From a virus: 44,228 bases of DNA. The stretch lies in IMG/VR virus record IMGVR_UViG_3300046715_000089, positions 1-44,228 of that record; one strand, written 5' to 3'. Below the pieces are notes generated by a model, which saw nothing but the letters and a program-made list of their open reading frames with translations, ran no database searches and was not told where the DNA came from. This document shows, piece after piece, positions 44,222 to 44,228 of this stretch. Both the position numbers and the translations under genes were made by a program. Positions within the stretch are counted from its first letter, which is position 1; every line of letters starts with the position of its first letter.

Positions 44222-44228
44222 ATGGAGT
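44222..44228 (+). CDS. Start of a further gene, cut by the window end
   Basis: ATG at 44222 preceded by AAAGGAGGGG at good spacing, so a real start is likely. Only the first two codons are inside the window; nothing can be said on function. Confidence 0.5.

Noticed and set aside
1-44228. CRISPR arrays, tRNA or rRNA genes, insertion sequences, reverse transcriptase (retron or DGR) elements
   Set aside because: Looked for regular repeats, cloverleaf-like GGTTCGA arms, transposase motifs and RT YxDD motifs; none seen.

Overview
The DNA is strongly GC-rich, with G or C at nearly every third codon position and many GTG and TTG starts. Its gene families (WhiB, BldC-like, DUF5753/DUF397, DUF2637 with an FtsK-type Tra) point to a filamentous actinomycete such as Streptomyces or Streptosporangiales. 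The window is almost entirely mobile DNA: a complete-looking temperate siphophage prophage (about 4.6 to 40.75 kb) with modules on both sides that resemble actinomycete integrative and conjugative elements (AICEs).

Left module (1-4.6 kb, + strand): an HU-like protein, small proteins, a DUF3307-like membrane protein, a DUF2637 membrane/winged-helix protein, and an FtsK/SpoIIIE translocase of the type that moves double-stranded DNA in mycelial conjugation. Two small genes and a very strong convergent hairpin (4560-4624) follow and face the end of the phage late operon.

Phage late operon (- strand, transcribed from about 26.1 kb to 4.6 kb): terminase small and large subunits, portal, small genes, minor capsid protein, a lone opposite-strand gene (20633-20902), a peptidoglycan-binding protein, scaffold, major capsid, connectors, major tail protein, G/G-T tail chaperones, tape measure, a large LamG tail protein, two fibre proteins sharing a C1q/TNF-like module, membrane/holin-like proteins, a CHAP lysin, a DUF1906 lysin fused to a C-terminal domain that keeps its own ribosome site, and a small holin-like protein. 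A probable late promoter beside two DnaA-box-like 9-mers lies upstream of terS.

Phage early operon (- strand, 38.1 to 26.1 kb): nearly every gene overlaps its neighbour by 1-17 nt. It holds a Cro-like regulator, a RanBP2-finger/Bro/ANT antirepressor, a BldC-like protein, an ERF annealing protein, an HNH nuclease, two DNA methyltransferases, a WhiB/zinc-ribbon fusion, a lambda-O-like replication initiator whose linker DNA carries iterons, a G-quadruplex motif and a hairpin (candidate origin), and a SLOG-family protein. The + strand between 38.2 and 39.2 kb carries the repressor and a membrane protein likely expressed in the lysogen. A large serine integrase (39267-40709, -) closes the prophage. 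The switch region contains five copies of the 8-mer TGCGTAGT, and the genes fired from it look leaderless.

Right module (40.77-44.2 kb): a small + strand operon of Cys-rich and membrane proteins, a minimal GntR repressor with an operator-like repeat, a DUF5753 regulator with an abnormally short DUF397 partner, two more small genes, two strong hairpins and the start of another gene. I could not identify paired att sites, so whether the phage sits inside an AICE, or the whole is a phage/conjugative-element hybrid, remains open.
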